Below, piece after piece: positions 12,623-25,911 of a stretch of DNA of 64,000 nt (position 1 is the stretch's first letter; every line of letters begins with the position of its first letter). This DNA comes from Paramecium pentaurelia. Taxonomy: Eukaryota > Ciliophora > Oligohymenophorea > Peniculida > Parameciidae. The translations under genes and the position numbers were made by a program. The stretch lies in the NCBI GenBank assembly GCA_905183005.1, contig CAJJDO010000027.1, positions 262,555 to 326,554 of the forward strand, in the 5' to 3' direction. The notes under the pieces were generated by a model, which was not told the origin of the DNA, did not search any database, and worked only from the letters and a program-made list of their open reading frames with translations.

Positions 12623-15600
12623 TCAAATTTTTTAAGGTTAAACTTTGCTTGTATAATGTGCTCTAGAAAATATAGTTTTCTCCTTAATTATAGTACTTTT
12701 TTATTTTTAAATTCCTTACTCTAGATCTTCTTGATTTTACTTTTACTTTTGATTAATTTTTTATCTATTTTTTTTCTCTCTTGATTCTATTATTTTCTTC
12801 TTTACTAATGAATAAGTATTAAATAACTCAATAAAAATAAAGATGATTAAAACACTAACTAATATCGACATTTATATCCAACCAATTATAATTCTTTAAC
12901 TATATAGAAGATAATTAGAAACAATATTCCAATTTACAAATGTTGAAGCAGTAAAAATGGTTAATGAAGTTTCCATTACAATAGTTTTGACATATTCTAA
13001 ATTATCATCAATATACTTGAAATTGATTATGTATACCAAGTAAAATGCATTAATCAAAGTTAGAATCAATGTTTAAAGTTCTTATTCATATTAATAGAAT
13101 ACTAATATATAGAGAATCAGAAACTTTTTAGTAACTTGAAAGATATCTCTTTTTTATTACCAAAATTGATGAAAGTTTTGCTTTTTCCAAGATTTCAAAC
13201 CTTCAACTTAATTTAATAGGATAATTATTGCTGTTATTAGAATTGAAATAGCAATCAAAATACAAATATATGATCTTGGCGATTCAAAATAATGAGGAGC
13301 TTTTAATTCCAATAATGCCATAAATATTAGATCCCAAGTACAAGCACGTAAAGTACTTTTTAAACCATTTCCTTTAGCATCTTTCATTTTAGCATTAACT
13401 TTTTGTTTTATTTTTTAAATTAATCTAATTAATTTAGGTTATTTCGATAAGAATTCTGATAGTTCCAATTTTTATAAAATCTTAACTCCATATGAAGTAC
13501 CTATGTAAATACCAAATAGAGTGGCAAAGATGAATAATTCAGCTCTAAATCCTTCAGCAATATCAGCGTTGATTTCATAAAACTCAAACTTTTCATAAGA
13601 TTACAAATAAGGAAATTAAAGTAATTTTCCTTCATTTTTATAAAGTGTAATAGTATCTAAAGCTGGTTAAACTGATACCACTTTACTAGATGAAAAATAA
13701 ATTATTAATGTTTAGGGATATAAAACATTAATAAATTTGAGATATGATTATTCTTAAAGAGCATCCAAGATACCCCAAAAAGAGAGTGCATTTCCTAATA
13801 ACATAAGTAAAATTGTAAGGAGACATAATGATTTAACTGAAACTTCATTTATTTATTAAAAGGTACTAGCTATTTATATCTATTCTTCAGTAATATAATT
13901 TGGTTACTTTAATTACAAATAATCAATCATAAATATCAAAGACGCTTAATTATCATTATATAATTGTTCAGTTAACTTAATTTCTAAGATAGGATAGTAA
14001 TCAAGACTCTAAAATATTTCAATTTACATCACATATTATACTTCAGATGTTTTATTAAATAGAGCTGGTTAAACTTCCATAATTGTGATATTAAAGAGAG
14101 TTTCATTTAAATCCATAATTGATGCATTGATGGTATCTATATAATTGATATTTGATAATGTTTATACTGGTTAAGAGAATGTAATTTTGATATATTGATA
14201 TTAATTTTTCTACATTATATATTCAGAAATAAGAGTAGGATACTTAACATAATTACAAACATCATCCTATTTACAAATCCAATTAATTTCAACAAAACAA
14301 TTAGATGAGCAACCATCTCCATCATTTTGATTTCCATCATCACATTATTCTAAATTAGATAAAACTCCATCACCACAAATATTTGTACACATATTTTCAT
14401 ACAATATATATCCAAGATCACACATTAAACATTATCCATTTATACAATCATTACAATATAGAGGACATGAATATTAACATTAATAACATCCATCATAATT
14501 TATTTTATTATTATCCTCACATTATTCAGTTCCTGCTATTATTAAATCACCACAAATTGTAATGCATTCATTATTAATTAATTAATAACCATATTAACAT
14601 GAATCTAAACAGATACCTTCTTAACAATCTTTACAATTTAATGGACATGAAAATTAACATCCAAAACATCCATCAAATTCTATTTCATTACCATCATCAC
14701 ATTCTTCATCTTCTGAAACAATCATATCTCCACATATATTTATACATGTATTATTTATTAAATAATAAGATTATCTACATTAATAACAATATCCAAATCT
14801 ACAATCTAAGCAAAAAGGATTACATGTACATTCATCAAGAGAATATAATGCTAAACTATTATTACCACAAATTTCTTAACACTCTCCTAAAACAAGATTA
14901 TGTCCATATTAACATTTATAACAAACACTATCAATACAAACTTCACATTAAGTTTAACATAAATTTATTGTCTATTTAATGCATTAATTATTTTATAAAT
15001 AATAATCTTATTAACATACTTAACAAACACCAAATTCACATTAATCACAAAAGTTTGGACAAATGAATTTACACTAAATACAATTTTATCCATCACATTC
15101 CTCATCAATTGTTACTATATTATCTCCACAAATTGATTAACAATCATTACTCTCTTATTTCAATTAGTATCCTTTTTAACATTAAATGCATATTCCATTT
15201 AAACATTCTTAACAACCTTCAATATAATCATAACAAATTGTATCAGATTTAGCAATAATTTAACTAGCAGAATTAATATAAGATATTTTTTCACAAGTTG
15301 AAGCATATCTTAAATATAACCATCCAGAATAACAGCCTAAGCAAATACCTTTATGACATAATGAACATCCATCTACACAAGAAAAAACGCAATTGAAACA
15401 TCCATCGAAAGGATCCAAATTCCCATCATCGCATTCTTCATTTTCTTGAATAATTGTATCTCCACATATTGATTATTCTATTTATGGTATGAATTATTTA
15501 CACACAAAAATTTCTATATCTCTTATTCCAAATGATTCATCACTATATATTTGATCTAATGTATTTGATATTGTGATTGTTGAAGATGTTAAGTAATGCG

Positions 15601-16632
15601 GAAAAGTAAGCTCAACATTAATAAAAGTGTCTTAAGCAGATCCTCCACATATTTAATATAAGTATTAGTTTAATTCTGATAGTCTTTACTTCCATCTAAG
15701 ATTTTGATTTACTTATAAAATAGCATAATCATTATATTCCCAACTATCTATTTTGAGATATTTGAATTTAATTTTCATTCTTGTATGGAATGGTAGAGAA
15801 ACCAAGTTCAAAGTCAATATTGTATCTTTCCCACAAACACCATAGCCACAAGTACTTGGTATCACTATTTTAATTAAAGTTTTATTACTTGAACATTATT
15901 ATTTTGTATAATCACCATTGAGAATATTCCAACCATCAGTTGAAAATGAATCGTATTAAGTTTCAGTAAAGAATGTATTAGTAATGATCCAGGTTTTGCA
16001 TTCTGTTTATGTATCAGATTAAGAACAAGTGAGACATCCAGATGGACATAAATAAAGGAAAATTCTGAAATTCCTAAAACCCCATGATTCCTATTTTTAG
16101 AAATAATTATACATCAAAAGGTATTTAATCCAAAGTACTTGTCAATTGAATGAATGTTGTTGTTCCTGTATGTGGAAATTCAAATTAAATTTCATAAAAG
16201 GAGTCTGATCTGTGATTTCCTGTTTACCCACAAATATTATTAAAGGCTTGTTCATAGGAGTATGCTTTATTATAAACTAAGCTTTCATCTACATACAAGT
16301 GGAAGTATTCATTTTGATCCCATGTATCAATTCTGTTATTAAATATCAAAAATTACATAAAAAGAGTGAATGAAATTTAGATTTTATAATGAGGAGGTAA
16401 TAATAAGAATTTAGTAGCAGCAATTCCAAGTGCAAATTTTTCATATCCACCTACAATACTATAAGGACCACATAATTAGATGACATCAAGAGGATTAATT
16501 CCAATAAATGACCAATCTTATATTAATAAATATGATACTTTCAGCATTTGTTAAAGTAGTGTCAGTGAATGCAGAATAAAAAAGAGTTTGTTGGTAAGTA
16601 ATTTTGAGTAAATAGGTAATAAGTAGGAACAT
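12623..16632 (-). CDS. Cysteine-rich multi-pass membrane protein with DUF4215-type repeats
   Basis: Start ATG 16632-16630 (MFLLITYLLKITYQ, signal-like), stop 12625-12623. With introns at 16517-16538 and 16091-16112 (22 nt each) the spliced frame is 1,321 residues. The N-terminal half holds two similar domains with RIDTWDQNE and DESWGFRNF motifs. Next comes a long run of CxxC-rich modules (for example CPLNCKDCQEGIC) alternating with DUF4215-type units of the form CGDxxxxxxEQCDDGNxxxxDGC. The C-terminal third has several hydrophobic helices and a basic, Q/K-rich cytoplasmic tail ending SRAHYTSKVQPQKI. Such receptor-like proteins are abundant in Paramecium and Tetrahymena; no ligand is known. 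A possible 24-nt intron near the first RIDTWD motif is in frame either way. It lies between the phosphatase (69 bp) and surface antigen 2 (130 bp), all on the minus strand. Confidence 0.85.
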
Positions 16633-16762
16633 GTGATCTAACGTAAAAGAATGTTGAAAACTTAAATTATTTTGATAAAGGATTAATGAATTAATTTAAA
16701 TATTAAAATTTTTATAATAATTAAAAAATTTTATAATAATTATTTAATAATTGTTGATTATA

Positions 16763-19700
16763 TCAGACAATCATTTATATTATTATGACTATTGCACTTA
16801 AAATTTTGGAAATCAAAATTTCTGCAATACCTTATCCTTATGGTATAGGTGATCTATTAGCATCCTAATTAGTTTCACCAGTATCACATTCAGTACAGGC
16901 AGAACTTATAGGATTCCATTTGTAGAGTTCCAAAGAATACAATAAACATGTATGTTCAGTTAAAGATTTGACATCAAAATTCATGCATTAAAATGAAACA
17001 AATCTACAAATGTTATAAGATTACCAATCCCATGTTAGATAATGTGAACATTCTCCACTTTAATTTTCATATGAAGAACAAGTATGTTCTTTACATTAAC
17101 TTGGTTGATTTTAATTTTAAGGTTACCAGTAACATCTATCATTTGCTTATTAACATGCAATTTAATCATAATTGGCAGAACTACATCCATTCATTAAATG
17201 ACATTAATTAATAGTAGAATCCCAATAACATAGACCATCTAATCCAATAGAATTGCATGAAACTTAATTTTTATATTCAGAACAATTTCTTTTAGGAATA
17301 CACTTAATACCATCTGAAATACAATTATCAACTTCTTCACATTATGAAATTATATCTGAACATGTTTTCTATTAACAATGTTATTATTTCCAAATACAAG
17401 AACCTTCCATTCCTAAAGCATAATTGCATAAATCTTTATTATGATAATCAGCACACATCATTTTACTTATACATTTTTATCCATCAGAAGTACAAGATTA
17501 TAATGCATTTTAACATTCATCTTTTGTATTAAATTTCATATCTTTACAATCTTCATTTCTACATATATTATATTGACCATCCCATACACAATTACCTGTT
17601 GAAATAACTTAATTTCTCTCATTTCTTTCAATACCAACATTATTAAAATGACAAGCTTCTTCAATATAATAATCACAAGAAGTTAATGATCTACAACCTG
17701 TAATACCATTTGTTGTACATTATGGATTTGCTTTTTAACATTCTAAATGAGTTAAATAAAATGCTTAACTACAATGTAAGAATATTTAACATTTTGGTTA
17801 TTCTAATATTCCTAAAGCAGTAACAGATTAAATACACATTCCTTCAATACCTGTAACACATCCACCATTAATATTTGTCTCTTAACATCTAGTTATAGGA
17901 ACACATTCATAACCATTAGTAGTACAATAATTAGATATTAATTTACATTCTCTATCTGTTTTCCATTTCATACTTTAACAAGAATTGTATTGAAAACATT
18001 TACCTCCATTACTAGTATAATTATCAATCCATAAACATGGTCCATCTTATCCAAAAATACATTCATATTTACTATTAATTTAATTACACATTCTCAATTA
18101 TACACAATAACCATTCAATCCTATTGTACAATTATTATTAAATGAATAACATTCTTAAAATGAATTACTATGTATATCATTGCATTCTTTTAACTTACAT
18201 TATTTAAGTGTATCATTCCAAAAACATTAATTTCCTTTGATATCCATATTACAAGATTCTTATGTTTATTAATTTTGACAACTACTTTTCATTTTGCATC
18301 CTCCATTTAATTTAGATGTACATATTGTTCCATTCACATCATTAAAATATTCTTAACATTATTTTTCAGTTAATAGTTATAAAGGAGCTGTATCACAAGT
18401 CTTTTAAACACATTTATTAGATTATATCCAATCACATAGTTGATTATTATTATCTTTAATGCAATCTTTCTAATTCAAAATACTTGAACATGTTGTTATC
18501 TTTTAACATTTATTTTCTTAATAATTCCAAAAACAAGTACTGCCTAAAGTATCAATCTTACAAGCTTCTTCAGTATCAATATAAACACATATTACATTCT
18601 TTCTACATCCTCCTCCTTTTTTAGTAATACATTAATTATTTGGTAAATAAGATTCACATTCCTAATTTGTACTGAATTATATTGGAGCATTCTAACAACT
18701 CTTCTCAACACATCCACTTTTATCATTATTTCCAGTACATTAAAACATAAACTATTAACATTATTCATATCCAAAATAATTATCTCCAGCATGTTAACAT
18801 TATTTTCTAGTGCAATGATTATTTCTCCATATACACTCATTGTCTTCACCATCTTTATAACAATATTATTCAGTAGTTGCAAATTCACAACCATAATTAG
18901 ATATACACCCATTACCATTAGTAATACATATTTTATGTATACTTTAACACTATTCATAAGTTGTGTATGATGAAGGTGCATTTTCACATAGTATATTCAT
19001 ACATTTTACTCCATCCCAAAAACATCCTTCGCCATATTAATTAACCACACATGCCTCCTACACTTATGCATCCTAACAATTAGATCTTTAAACACAACCT
19101 CCTCCTTTCTTTGTTGTACATTCTTATAAGAATTACTTACATTCTTCATCACTCCTTAAAGTTATAGATGCATTATCGCAAGTTCTTTCTAAACACTAAT
19201 TATCATTCCAAAAACAATCCTTATTTTTACCACTGTTTATATAACATGACTCTTCCTCCTTTAAATCATTGCATTAATAAGTTAATTCTATGCATCCACC
19301 TCCTTTTTTCGTAGTACCTATTATAAATATTCTAAAATTATACATTTATCTAATTGATTTTAGCATTCTTAATGTGATTTTAATTTCAATGGTAATTGAT
19401 CACATTATTGAACGTTTTCACAAAGACGTTTTTCTTTATTCCAATTACAAAACTTCCCTTATTTATCAAAATAACATGAATATGAATTTTTATATGTAGT
19501 ACAATTGTCAATATTAACACACATTTCAGAATCTGATATACATAAACTTGATAGTCTCTAACAATCTTCGTGAGTTTCTCTCAAATATGCTGTGCATCCA
19601 GTAAAATGACTGCATTATTCTTTAAAAAATATGCATGAAGTCTCTTTTCTACATTATTCTTGAGTCATTTGATTACAAAAAAAGGAAAATGCTTTGTTCT

Positions 19701-19911
19701 CTTTTATTTCATTAATATTCTCAAGTAAATATTTCTAGGAGTAAACATCTATTGATGTTTTACATTATAATAATTAATTATCCCAGTAGCATTATGGAAT
19801 CTTTTGGCAATCGTTTTAAATTAATAATTGAGCACATTGACACTTCTCTCCTATTTTTATTTATTAACAATATATGATGATGAGGTTAGTGATAATTAAT
19901 ATTTACTTCAT
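16763..19911 (-). CDS. Second PSA-family surface antigen
   Basis: Start ATG 19911-19909 (MKQILIITNLIIIYC, signal peptide), stop TGA 16765-16763, with one 26-nt intron at 19318-19343. The spliced frame is 1,040 residues. It opens with CQCAQLLIQNDCQ, the same N-terminal cysteine module as the larger antigen (CSCTQLLTENEC), and continues with the same period: CxW, a C-N/D-N/T-A motif, then C-T-T-K-K-G-G-G-C or similar. The tail (AEILISKILSAIVIIIQMIV) is hydrophobic to the stop, as expected for GPI attachment. It is about half the length of antigen 1 and points the opposite way, so the pair flanks the phosphatase and the DUF4215 gene. Whether it is a serotype protein or a constitutive PSA protein cannot be told from sequence. 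Confidence 0.88.
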
Positions 19912-20012
19912 TTATATATATTATAATTATTATTATTATGATATAATCTAAAGAATCATAAAATGAAAATTAAGACTAATAGCAACTGAAAAAAAGGGCA
20001 GATATTACTAAT

Positions 20013-20402
20013 ATGGAACAATAAATATCAAATGAATAAAATCAATCAGAAGACAATTAAATTTCTTAAGAAAAAGAACAAAGAAAATGTGATAACTAAT
20101 AATTAAATAACTAAGATTCAATTGAAAATAAATCAGAAGACAATGCAATACAATAATCAAACAACTAATAATAAAATAGATAAGATTCGATTAGAAACCT
20201 ATAACTAAGAGATGAAATAGCATTTTTACATACTGTAAGCATAGTATAATTCAATTTATCTTTATTTGATGATGATAATTAAAAAGAGAACTCATATTCT
20301 TTATATAGATTCTATGAAAATTAAGATTAATATATTATTGCTAATGAAGTTAATAACAGCGTCAATTAACTAATCAATAATCTGGAAAGTACATAATTTT
20401 GA
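20013..20402 (+). CDS. Short Q/N-rich protein of unknown function
   Basis: Frame of 129 codons from ATG 20013 to TGA 20400-20402. The first two thirds are Gln, Asn, Ser, Asp and Glu with partly repeated blocks (NQDSIENKSEDN, then NRQDSIRN), so mostly disordered. The end (RDEIAFLHTVSIVQFNLSLF and onward) is more ordinary. A 36-nt intron with donor in GAAAGTACAT would extend the frame to 20711, but that extension lies over the 3' end of the opposite-strand RasGEF-like gene and looks like a shadow. The first 101 bp upstream are shared with antigen 2. Real expression is plausible, not proven. Confidence 0.5.
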
Positions 20403-20484
20403 TTTTGATATAATCCATCTATAGATAACAATAATTAAATATATTATTGTTAATCTTATCATTATATCATTGTATTAATTTTTT

Positions 20485-22187
20485 TCATAGTGTATTAAAA
20501 TATTTTAATATTTATATCTCAATATTTGATTTCTTACAACCAAAATGTCCTAATAATTATTGTTTTAAACCTGTTTTCAAGTATTTACAAATATAATGAT
20601 CTTTATAATTAGCTTATGATCCATTCAATTTATTAATAAGTACTTATAAATGTACAATTTAAAATAGTTATTGTGCAAGTAAGATTAATTTATTTGATTA
20701 TTGATCTTTGATATCCTAAAATTTATAAACATAAAGTTATATGAGACTGAAACATGGAATAATACCTTATCTATCATTAATATCTATTTAAATCAAAGTT
20801 CTATAATGTTCTTTTTCTAAGATTTCTTAGAGGATTATCTTTTAAAGTGGATTTAATGCATAAATAGACTTTAAAATTGATTGAATAATGTAATGATTAA
20901 AATAAGTAAATAGAATATGTAACATTTGATAATGTTTTGCTTCTTTTGAGAGTTGATATAAGTTAATAAATTTTGTTATGAGTATAAATTTCTCGTCCTT
21001 TGTGCTAATGATTGTACTAAATATCATATGGAATAAAAGATAATCAAAATAATCGCTAATTTCATCATTCCTGTAAATTATTACTGACAATACTTGATTA
21101 AATGGTTTTAGTTAAGCATAGCTGTTATACTTATCTTAGAGAATTGTTCAATATCAATAATCCAAAATTATTTTTATAGAATTTCAACATTACAATTTAG
21201 GTAGAAACAATTGCCATCAAATTAAGTAGATAGATTCTAAATTATTGATTAATTCAATATTTGCATTGATAAATTTCTAAATTTCTTATTCTTTTATGGA
21301 TGATCAAGACTTTATTTTCTTTATAAAAGAGTTGGAGATGGTGAATTCAATGTTGTTGTAAGTATATTCTTTTTTCCATTTAAAATAACTTTTATTTTCT
21401 ATTCTAATTCATTCTATTTAGCATTATCAATCAATTCAACTAAATTTAAAAATTACAAAAATATTGTGCAAAATACACTATTATCATTAATCAAATCTAC
21501 TTATCGATAATCCAACCATAAATTTAAATATGATAATATTTTTTAATTCTTTTCTTAAACATAGAATTTAACAACTTCATTTAAAAGATCAATATGACTA
21601 AATCCCAATTTTTCATATATCACAATTAACACTCCAAAATCATAATCATTATTGAATCCCTTAATTATCTAAGGATCAACAGATTTAGATAAATCTTTAA
21701 ATATATAAATATCATCTCTCTTAATCTATTCTAATTTCCTTTCAATATTTAATATATCATATATTCTATCATATCCATTAGGTTTCTTTATTCTCTCAGT
21801 TGAACTTGTTTTTCTAATTTTTTTTAACTCCCTTAATTTTGGAATAGGTCTTTAATAAACAAATTTCTAGATTAATGTCTAAAAGCTTAGAATATTAGTT
21901 TCAATAATTTCTATTGGTTAATTGAAGTAATCCAATATTAATTCAATTGGCTACTAAAACATATGTACATCATCTTTAAATACAACAGGAATATGCTAAA
22001 ATTGAAAATATAAATATTGTACATTTTTAACTAGACTTGTAAGTAACTATGATTCACTTTTCATTAAGGCTTCTACGTGTTATTGATTTCTTACTACTAT
22101 TATAAATTGCCCATTTAACTATCCCCATTAGGAATCACACATTATAATTATAAATAATTCATATTGAATTTTCAATTCTTTAGACAT
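20485..22187 (-). CDS. RasGEF (Cdc25-type) domain-like protein
   Basis: Start ATG 22187-22185 (MSKELKIQYELF), stop 20487-20485. One 23-nt intron at 21071-21093 restores the frame, giving 559 residues. The C-terminal half has the order of short motifs seen in Ras guanine-nucleotide exchange factors: QFWIIDIEQFSKI (compare A-x-Q-L-T-x-I-x-x-x-x-F), a helix with FILITKFINLYQL then HYQMLHILFTYFNHY, then EHYRTLIQ and GIIPCFSLIQLYV (compare the I-P-x-x-G segment). The N-terminal half (PIEIIETNILSFQTLIQKF) may be the REM-like part. It would activate a small GTPase of the Ras family. The match rests on scattered residues, so the family call is moderate; the gene itself is solid. Confidence 0.6.
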
Positions 22188-22322
22188 ACTCTCATTTAAA
22201 AGTAAGAAAAAAGAAAGAATCAATTATTTAAATTCTAAATCTAATTTAGAACTTCTATAAATATTATATATACTTATATAGAGTTATTCTCCAATTATAT
22301 TTATATATTAAAAATAGAAACA

Positions 22323-22750
22323 ATGAAAATCTTGGATGATATCAAATAATAAGTGGAGAAGGAAATGTAAAAGTTTGATCCACGTCTAGCTTAAAAGAAA
22401 TATCTAAAGATGACAGAATCTATAAAGGATTTGTTTCTAAAAGCAGTGGTTTCTGAGAAGTAATCTATTAAAGCGGTACTATTTATATAATATATTAGGC
22501 TGCCAATTCTATAGGTATTAATTACTCTTCAGCCAAAGCTATATGGGCAGAATTCAGAAGAAAGAAATAGAAGAAGAATAATAATAAAGAAGAATCAAAT
22601 TAGAAAAAAGAAAATCCATTAGTCAAACGTTGTTCATATAAAATATTAAATGGTTGTAATAAGATTAAGAAATTGTTTATGGAAATAAAATCGTCTGTAT
22701 CATAGAATTTGAATTCAACACATTTTTGTAAGATGGATTCTCACATTTGA
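22323..22750 (+). CDS. Small protein with helix-turn-helix-like segment
   Basis: Start ATG 22323, stop TGA 22748-22750, with one 23-nt intron that begins GTACTATTT and ends TATTAG (about 22476-22498). The spliced frame is 134 residues. The region around the splice reads KQSIKAANSIGINYSSAKAI, with an A-A/S-x-x-x-G-I-x-x-x-x-A spacing typical of homeodomain-like HTH folds of the transposase or resolvase kind. It is followed by basic stretches (FRRKKQKKNNNK). It may bind DNA; I cannot name a family. It shares a 135-bp divergent upstream region with the RasGEF-like gene. Confidence 0.65.
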
Positions 22751-23206
22751 ATAACAAATTATATAATTATATTTAGAGTAAATCAATCTCATATCGATTA
22801 TTTCTAATTAGTTATTCATTAAGAGATTTATCAATGAACTCTTGCATCTATGAAACAGATAAAAACATATAATAAATGAAAGAGACAAGATTAGACAGAA
22901 GAAACTCATATATATAATTCTAATTATTATATAAAAATAAAGATACAAGATAATTAAAGTTATTTGAATATAAATTGATTATTAAGAAATATCATGAAGA
23001 TTAATATTTTATATTCTCTATTTAATATAAAAATAACCTTGAAGTATTCTATGAATATTTATTTCAACAAATTATGAGACTGTTTAATAACTAAATTATA
23101 TTAGGATATGAAGAAATGATTTATATAAAGAAAATGAATTATGAAAAATAACCATTATCTAATTAGATAATTATTAATTTTTAGTTATAAATTATTTATA
23201 TAAGAA
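22751..23206. other. 456-bp gap between tandem plus-strand genes
   Basis: The gap between the HTH-like gene and the TPR gene contains an open stretch of about 145 codons on the plus strand (from 22834) that would overlap the start of the TPR gene. Its length is within chance in such AT-rich DNA with a single stop codon, so I do not call it a gene. Nothing else is recognisable. Confidence 0.4.
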
Positions 23207-25911
23207 ATGAGTGTATAACCTAGATTAAGTCCAAAGAATTACAAAAAATATAGCATCTTTAATGATTCAATCAATATAAGAACATCTCGTAACACAAGCT
23301 TTGATTATGAATTTTAAAAGAGAAGGAATTCCAACTTAAAGTTCAAAAATTCTGGCAGTGTTTTAAGAGGTTCTAAAGCTAATGATTTTATGGGAAATCT
23401 CATAGCACATTTTTAATATGTATAAATATTCTCTATAATAAATTATAGGGTTAAAATGCATTTAGAGAAAAGAATTTAATTGAAGCTATTAAATACTATA
23501 ATGAATGTATATTAATAGATTCTTTACATGTACCTAGTAGATATATGTTGGGAGTATGTTATTTCTCTTAAAATTAATATGAAAAATGTATTAAAGAACT
23601 TAAATTTGTTAAAGAACAATAACCAAATTACAATAAAAATGTATATATAATACTTGCACTTGGTTATAAAAAGTTAATGTAATTAGATTGGTCAATCAGA
23701 ACAGTAATAAATTTATTATCATAATAGTTAGATGAATGTTTATAGTTTTATCCACAATGTTATGACGCATTGATATTCAAAGGCAAATTGGAACTTAAAT
23801 TAAGGAGATTCTAAGATTGTGAATCAACATTGAAATAAGCTATTAGAATAAATTCAAAAAGATCAACAGGATATCATTATTTTGGAGATTGTTAAAGATT
23901 GTAAAATAATTTGGATTTAGCAATTAAGAATTATTAAATAGCATTACAATTTGATACAAGTGATAAATCTAAATTAAACATTTTAAAAATATCTATATGT
24001 CTTTATGAAATGGCAAATTATCAGTAAGCTTTATAGATGATTGATTAGGTATTATATTTTGTTAATTAGTATTTAAGCTTAGATGAATAATCATCTGAAG
24101 CAAACAAATTGAAGGGATAAATATTATATAAACTTGGAGAAAAGTCAGAAAGTTAATTATATTATGAATAAGCAATTTAAAACAATAATTCTAGAAATGC
24201 TGTCTCTAAAGCTATGATAGAAATTAGTAAATTTAAAATAGAATCTAAAGATTATTATTCTTTATATCATACACTTTTAAGAACTGAATATTTAGATGTT
24301 GATAAATAATAATTATAACCTTATATCTAATTTTCTGAAGCTGTTGTTTGTTTAATGAAAAAGAATTATACATAAGCAGATGAAGCATTTAAAATATTAG
24401 AATAATTAGAAATTCCAATTCTTATATAAGAGATCTATCATTCATATTTAGGATATTTAAATATGATGCTTAATAATTTTGAAGAGGCATTAAAAGATTT
24501 TAAAAAGAATAAATCTTTACCATATAATTAAATAATATGTGAAGGAATTATTAATTTTAATTCATTTTAAATTGCTTATTCTAAATTTGATTAAGCATTA
24601 AATTACAATTAGATTGATCCAAATATGTATAAAGCAATATTATTAATAAAGGAAGGATTAAAGGAAGAGAATTCTGATTATGTTAATAATTCATTGTAAT
24701 GTTTAATTAGAGCATAATAATATAATTAGAACAATTCTTAATTGATGTATTTAAAATCATTAGCATATATGTTAATGGACAATATTGAAGATGCATACAA
24801 AGAAATATTAACAACTATTGAAAAGGCAGATGAAAATTTAGCTGATCATTATTATTTGAAGGGATTAATCTTGGCATTAAATGGAGATATCTTAAATGCA
24901 GTCTAAGATTTTTCAGTCTGTTTAGGAATTGATGATTAATATTAAAAAGCCTATTTATAAAGATCAAAATGCTATTCATATTTGGGAGAAATGTAATCAG
25001 CTTTTGATGATATGAACAGTTATATTTAATATGTAGATGACTTTTTGAGTGCTGGCAATCTGTTATATAATAGTAAGATGTATGAAGAAGCATATAAAAC
25101 ATATAAATAAGAACCAAATTCAACATTTGAACATAAATAATAGATGGCAATTTGTTTATTTTAATTAGAATAATTTGATGGAGAGGAAATTCAAGAATTT
25201 ATAAAAGATAAATAATTTGATCAAAATATGATTCATGCTTATTAACAAATACTAAAATATGAATATGATTTAGCTATCTTAACCTTATAAAAAAAGATTG
25301 ATCCTTAAACATCCTTTTTCTTTAATAAATAATATCTACATTAATATAAAGGCATTTGTTATTTATATTTACAGAAATATTAAGAGGCAATTCAAGAATT
25401 TGAAAGATGTATTTAATAGACTAAATCAGATACTCTTATTTATATAACAAATTATAATATTATGTTTTGTTGGATGATGTTAAAGAAATTTAAATATTCT
25501 CATACTCAATTAGAATAATTAATTAAAATTTCAGAATAGAAGCATGTCTTACTAACTATTAGAAATCTCTTAATTGATTAAACAGAATTTATATTGTCGG
25601 ATAATCCATAAGGAATAGAAATTATGTTATCAGATACAATTAAATTATAACCATTTGTGTCAACATAGTATACAATATATCCATATTTCTCATTACCTAT
25701 TCCTTAATTAAAAGATATGACTCCCTAATTTGATTTCAAAATAATCTAATCCTTAAATGTAATCTATTGTAATAATATAATTAAGGCATAATCAATTGAA
25801 TGTAGACCTGAAGCTCCATGGATTAGAAGAAATTAAAGTGGTGTGTTATTTACTGATAATTTGTAGTAATGTGAATTAAGTTAAACAGAAAACAGTTCTC
25901 CAGAAAACTGA
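23207..25911 (+). CDS. TPR-repeat protein
   Basis: Start ATG 23207 (MSVQPRLSPKNYKKYS), stop TGA 25909-25911, one 29-nt intron at 23420-23448; spliced length 891 residues. After a Ser/Asn/Arg-rich N-terminus of about 70 residues the protein is built of tetratricopeptide helices to about residue 740, for example FREKNLIEAIKYYNECI, then LGVCYFSQNQYEKCIKEL, and further YLKGLILALNGDILNAVQDF and KGICYLYLQKYQEAIQEF. The last 140 residues lack repeats. TPR arrays are protein-binding scaffolds; in ciliates many serve ciliary or trafficking complexes, but no specific partner can be inferred. Confidence 0.85.

Noticed and set aside
18592..18987. 131-residue minus-strand standard-code frame
   Set aside because: It is out of frame with the cysteine-periodic antigen 2, which is open through the same interval.
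20403..20711. Extension of the Q/N-rich gene through a 36-nt intron into a hydrophobic frame ending at 20711
   Set aside because: The extension lies entirely over the 3' end of the well-supported opposite-strand gene (20485-22187) and its hydrophobic look is what the complement of that gene gives.
22834..23268. Plus-strand open stretch of about 145 codons
   Set aside because: It would overlap the start of the TPR gene by about 60 bp, has no recognisable motif, and its length is within chance when TGA is the only stop.
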